Shown here: one piece after another, positions 36,951-37,877 of the stretch
Layout of the letters: every line of letters starts with the position of its first letter
Position numbering within the stretch: position 1 is the first letter of the stretch
From: a virus
Virus record (IMG/VR): IMGVR_UViG_3300032093_000370
Span: 1 to 37,877 of that record
DNA length: 37,877 nt
Reading direction: 5' to 3' (one strand)
Made by a program: the position numbers and the translations under genes
The notes under the pieces: model-generated
Seen by the model: only the letters and a program-made list of their open reading frames with translations
Database searches by the model: none
Told to the model about the DNA's origin: nothing

Positions 36951-37127
36951 CTATGGGATTCTTTGGATGCTCCAAGCCATTAGGCCTGCAGATACCAAGA
37001 ACCCCATAATACTTGCGGCCATAATCTTTGCCCCCATCATGGTAGAGGGCAACATAACCATGGCTACGCCCATGGCTACTACTGAGAGTAGCAGGGCTGC
37101 TTTCGAAATTTGGAACAGGGTCTTCAT
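36951..37127 (-). CDS. Small membrane protein, two helices (58 aa)
   Basis: MKTLFQISKAALLLSVVAMG then MVMLPSTMMGAKIMAASIMG and FLVSAGLMAWSI: two methionine- and alanine-rich hydrophobic segments, with basic ends. ATG at 37127 follows the hairpin leader. Methionine-rich membrane peptides of this size can be holin-like, but no lysis context is seen. Confidence 0.55.
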   Translation of the reverse strand: MKTLFQISKAALLLSVVAMGVAMVMLPSTMMGAKIMAASIMGFLVSAGLMAWSIQRIP

Positions 37128-37164
37128 ACGCTACAGAAAAGAAAAACCCTCCGTTAGGAGGGTT
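37128..37164 (-). terminator. Hairpin-leader junction 3, stop codon inside the loop
   Basis: Stem AACCCTCC/GGAGGGTT (37145-37164) with TAA of the upstream gene in the 4-nt loop, then TTTCTTTTCTGTAGCGT before the ATG at 37127. Confidence 0.8.
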
Positions 37165-37354
37165 GGGTGGTCTTGCGTACCCGCATCACGGAGAGGTAAG
37201 TCTCCGTTGCGTTTACGGGCGTACAAGACAGAATCATGATGGCGTATTCATGACGCCATTGATTGAGGTGCTTTTGTGCCTCGCTGTGAGACACAACCTC
37301 GATTACCGACTCCCACTTCGGAGAGTCGATAACATTTGAAAATACTTTTTCCAT
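37154..37354 (-). CDS. Hypothetical protein (66 aa)
   Basis: MEKVFSNVIDSPKWESVIEV ... LNQWRHEYAIMILSCTPVN: mixed alpha/beta, no known motif. Its last codons form the terminator stem. Transcribed from the same array as its neighbours. Confidence 0.6.
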   Translation of the reverse strand: MEKVFSNVIDSPKWESVIEVVSHSEAQKHLNQWRHEYAIMILSCTPVNATETYLSVMRVRKTTQPS

Positions 37355-37396
37355 AACAATACAGAAAAGAAAAAAAAGCCCACACGAAGTGGGCTT
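37355..37396 (-). terminator. Hairpin-leader junction 4
   Basis: Stem AAGCCCAC/GTGGGCTT with loop TTCGT (37376-37396), then TTTTTTTCTTTTCTGTATTG directly before the ATG at 37354. Best example of the junction. Confidence 0.85.
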
Positions 37397-37402
37397 ATTG
37401 GG

Positions 37403-37630
37403 TCAGAGCTTTACCTCTTCCCCGTCAATGACCAGCCTTTGAGGCCGCTTACTAACAGGGTTAAAGGCGATGAAGCCCGAAACTTCCTTACCCCCTACAT
37501 AGAGGGTAAGGTTAAAGCGATAGCCGCTTCCGTCTTCACGGAGTATCTCCATGACGTTGCGGCTACTGATGAATTCTTCCCCAACAGTCTTGCTGGGGAA
37601 GTGTACGTGGATTTCTGTGATGTTCATCAT
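37403..37630 (-). CDS. Hypothetical protein (75 aa)
   Basis: MMNITEIHVHFPSKTVGEEF ... LYVGGKEVSGFIAFNPVSKR: beta-rich, probably a small barrel. ATG ATG at 37630 follows the TCTATTCTGTATTGTT leader; a longer frame to 37660 is rejected. Right-most gene in the window. Confidence 0.6.
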   Translation of the reverse strand: MMNITEIHVHFPSKTVGEEFISSRNVMEILREDGSGYRFNLTLYVGGKEVSGFIAFNPVSKRPQRLVIDGEEVKL

Positions 37631-37877
37631 AACAATACAGAATAGAAAAAAACTTACCATACCTCTATCCTATCCTTACCTCTATCCTTAAAAATTACTA
37701 TACTATATATATCCTATCTCCCCGCCCATCGTCGACCTTATCCCTACTCGTTGACTAGGGGGGTACCGACACTCGCTTCCATGGCCGGGGGGTCTCTAAT
37801 AGTGGACCCCAACACAGCCATACATATAAAAAAAATTTTCTTTTTGGGTAGGAAAAGAGGGGGGGGGGTAGGAAAAA
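37631..37877. promoter_or_regulatory. Right-end non-coding region, candidate early promoter
   Basis: No gene. Contains CCTCTATCCT twice (37662 and 37679 as first base), an AT-rich TATATATA tract at 37704-37711, a hairpin GGGGTC/GACCCC (minus strand, 37788-37811) and ends in GGGTAGGAAAA repeats around a run of nine G. The G run may be an assembly edge. Confidence 0.4.

Noticed and set aside
1-37877. CRISPR array, insertion sequence, integrase or attachment site
   Set aside because: No regularly spaced direct repeats of 25-40 bp, no transposase or recombinase motifs on either strand. The 21-bp tRNA duplication is too short and one-sided to claim an att pair.
1-37877. Stop-codon reassignment as in some crAss-like phages
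   Set aside because: All recognised proteins are full length under the standard code; TAG, TGA and TAA are all used as gene ends, and no suppressor tRNA is readable.
37840-37877. Physical phage genome end with G-run
   Set aside because: The repeat GGGTAGGAAAA and G9 may be a contig edge artefact; nothing shows a cos or terminal repeat.

Overview
This window looks like the early and replication arm of a lytic tailed phage that infects a member of the Bacteroidota. Every convincing gene lies on the minus strand, in long runs with stop/start overlaps (ATGA, TAATG). Most of the sequence is AT-rich, and starts are preceded by A-rich leaders rather than strong Shine-Dalgarno sites. The gene set resembles that of crAss-like phages: family A DNA polymerase, DnaB-type helicase, TOPRIM primase, SF1 and SF2 helicases, uracil-DNA glycosylase, ThyX, PcfJ/PcfK and a tRNA cluster. 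No capsid, terminase or tail gene is present, so the crAss-like assignment is inference from replication genes only. The standard genetic code fits all genes.

Layout from right to left, which is the direction of transcription. (1) 35.0-37.7 kb: small, less AT-rich genes, several separated by a hairpin, a U-tract and a conserved pyrimidine-rich leader ending at the ATG. They include two paralogous candidate ssDNA-binding proteins, a lipoprotein and a small membrane protein. The spacers carry 10-bp-phased repeats. (2) 34.2-35.0 kb: a gene-poor AT-rich and then purine-rich region with 22-bp and decamer repeats, a candidate origin or main promoter region. (3) 32.5-34.2 kb: five tRNA-like genes, only one a clean cloverleaf (Leu-UAA), two further structured RNA candidates and tiny proteins. 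(4) 28.2-32.4 kb: a probable Tad2 anti-Thoeris protein, PcfK, PcfJ, small proteins and a RadC/JAB-domain protein. (5) 26.2-28.2 kb: SF2 helicase and a membrane-anchored peptidoglycan hydrolase. (6) 17.9-26.2 kb: accessory genes, including a radical-SAM-like protein with unusual cysteine spacing, a GHKL ATPase, a secreted protein, two NUMOD4/HNH endonucleases and many hypotheticals. (7) 15.3-17.9 kb: a GC-rich module with near-consensus Shine-Dalgarno sites (ASCH, DUF3310), probably imported. (8) 1-14.9 kb: the replication and recombination core (ThyX, DnaB helicase, Sak4-like ATPase, ssDNA-binding protein, primase, uracil-DNA glycosylase, DUF932, NinG, PolA, SF1 helicase, NinB-like protein), ending in a PD-(D/E)XK nuclease cut by the window edge.

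Working model (inference): the right-hand genes are expressed first to protect and take over the cell (Tad2, small membrane proteins). The core then assembles a replisome in which TOPRIM primase, DnaB helicase and PolA work with phage ssDNA-binding proteins. Sak4, the nuclease and NinG/NinB-like proteins recombine or process DNA, and ThyX supplies dTMP. Several of these proteins end in -LF tips that could dock onto a common partner.
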